From positions 1-64,000 of the forward strand of contig NZ_FPJE01000005.1 of assembly GCF_900119185.1 (NCBI RefSeq): DNA of 64,000 bases, read 5' to 3'. Made by a program: the position numbers and the translations under genes. This stretch comes from Sinomicrobium oceani. GTDB taxonomy: Bacteria > Bacteroidota > Bacteroidia > Flavobacteriales > Flavobacteriaceae. The notes beneath the pieces are model-generated. The model had not been told where the DNA came from. It saw only the letters and a list, made by a program, of their open reading frames with translations, and made no database searches. Shown here piece after piece: positions 63,279 through 64,000 of the stretch; the first letter of the stretch is position 1; each line of letters opens with the position of its first letter.

Positions 63279-64000
63279 TTAATGTTCGTGACCGTGTGCC
63301 GGTGTAGAACCGGACATTGAAGCCATTTTAACTTGATACGCTCCCGTTGTCACGACCACTTCGCCCACTTGCAGACCTTCCAGTATCTCTACATTTTCGC
63401 CATTGCGTTTTCCAATCTTTACAGGTCGTCTTTCAAAACTTTCGCCCGAAAGCTGAACGATAACGGAATAGCTGCCATAGTCCTCCAAAAGAGCATTCAC
63501 GGGAATCATTGTGTTTTGGGTAGCATTTCCCATCGCAATCTGTACGGGCGTTAAGCTACCTTCTGGCATTTCGACCTCTGCGTTTACTTGTGCGAAAACA
63601 GAAATCAATGGGTTTTCACGTTCTACGTCTTTACCAATAGAAAGGATTTTGCCCTCTGCATCGGTTACGTCCTTCCATTGGCCGTCATTATCCTGATACC
63701 AAATGCCCTGTGCATTGTCCATCGTAAGTCCGTAGTCGGGTGCCAATTGGGTTTTTAAAACCTTGGATTGATGTGTTCCAACGCTTACCAGCGCAACGCC
63801 TTGTGCTACATAATCGCCATTTGAAACGGTTATGGATTTGATAAACCCATCAAAAGGGGCGCGGATTTGTTTGCTTCCGCCCGAAACACCGGATACCAAG
63901 GATTGATAGTTAGCTCTGGCTATCTCAAAACTGCTTTCCACTTTCTCAAATTCAGATTTTGGGACAATTTTAGACTCGTATAGCTCTTTCTTCCGTTCAT
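63279..64000 (-). CDS. RND periplasmic adaptor, N-terminal part beyond the window
   Basis: The frame reads on the minus strand from the right edge (codons upstream of 63941 give ERKKELYESKIVPKSEFEKV) to its stop at 63279. Visible are the alpha-hairpin end, the lipoyl-like segment (GGSKQIRAPFDGFIKSITVS), beta-barrel (GSYSVIVQLSGESFERRPVK) and membrane-proximal domain with LEGLQVGEVVVTTGAYQVKM. It ends in a His-rich tail, HGHEH. It partners the pump gene 12 bp downstream. The start of the gene is not in the window. Confidence 0.88.
   Translation of the reverse strand, partial: ERKKELYESKIVPKSEFEKVESSFEIARANYQSLVSGVSGGSKQIRAPFDGFIKSITVSNGDYVAQGVALVSVGTHQSKVLKTQLAPDYGLTMDNAQGIWYQDNDGQWKDVTDAEGKILSIGKDVERENPLISVFAQVNAEVEMPEGSLTPVQIAMGNATQNTMIPVNALLEDYGSYSVIVQLSGESFERRPVKIGKRNGENVEILEGLQVGEVVVTTGAYQVKMASMSGSTPAHGHEH

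Noticed and set aside
1-64000. CRISPR array or rRNA genes
   Set aside because: No regularly spaced repeats and no rRNA sequence recognised on reading through.

Overview
The window looks like chromosome of a marine or environmental Flavobacteriaceae-type bacterium (Bacteroidota). The evidence is AT-rich DNA, TAnnTTTG-type promoters, Bacteroidota-specific families (HYC_CC_PP, GDCCVxC, BfmA/BtgA and DUF5712 mobilization proteins, fused MerTP, HMA-AraC regulators) and an ISAon1-like transposase. Almost all of it appears to lie inside one large integrated mobile island. The left edge is visible: a 3' fragment of tRNA-Leu(UAG) at 388-445, integrase arm-type repeats at 543-650 and a tyrosine integrase at 681. 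The restored full tRNA gene would be expected beyond the right end of the window.

Layout. (1) 1-450: flanking transposase remnant, terminator and tRNA fragment. (2) 450-3.8 kb: integrase plus an unrecognised protein, a PD-(D/E)XK nuclease-like protein and a 5' HNH endonuclease stub. (3) 3.8-9.9 kb, minus strand: metal handling module with an M90 peptidase, an HMA chaperone, the CopA ATPase, and an ArsR-controlled mer-like operon that has two MerTP transporters but no MerA. (4) 9.88-12.67 kb: complete IS66 element with an 8-bp target duplication. (5) 12.7-27.6 kb, minus strand: methyltransferase pseudogene, then a long copper/silver efflux operon (cusA, cusC, multicopper oxidase, DUF302, DUF3347 proteins, PepSY, DUF305, cusB) ending with an HMA-AraC regulator. 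(6) 27.7-29.5 kb: divergent HYC_CC_PP pair, palindromic operators and a second HMA-AraC regulator. (7) 29.67-48.74 kb, plus strand: nearly gap-free operon of small membrane proteins, universal stress proteins, NDH-2-like dehydrogenase, archaeal-type GAPDH and aldolase, phosphofructokinase, D-lactate-type dehydrogenase, ATP-cone nuclease, MBL/beta-CASP RNase, AMP phosphorylase, PRPP synthetase, a CPH-type copper ATPase and an MFS transporter. (8) 48.8-54.8 kb, visibly more GC-rich: an SOS-like mutagenesis cassette (HMCES peptidase, DnaE, Y-family polymerase, divergent S24 regulator). (9) 54.9-60 kb: mobilization genes, a hairpin-rich candidate oriT, RadC and SSB, then a gene-poor structured stretch. 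(10) 60.1-64 kb: a second RND efflux pump, its adaptor cut by the window end.

Together the genes suggest a mobilizable copper/heavy-metal resistance island that also carries a compact energy and nucleotide-salvage operon and its own mutagenic repair cassette. The most unusual part is the 29.7-48.7 kb operon. It joins archaeal-type glycolytic and AMP-degrading enzymes to stress proteins and a copper ATPase. Three hairpins that share an outer stem sit just before small membrane protein genes, and three GATA-N-TATC palindromes flank the copper genes. I used no database or folding program; family calls are from recognised motifs, and GC statements are by eye.
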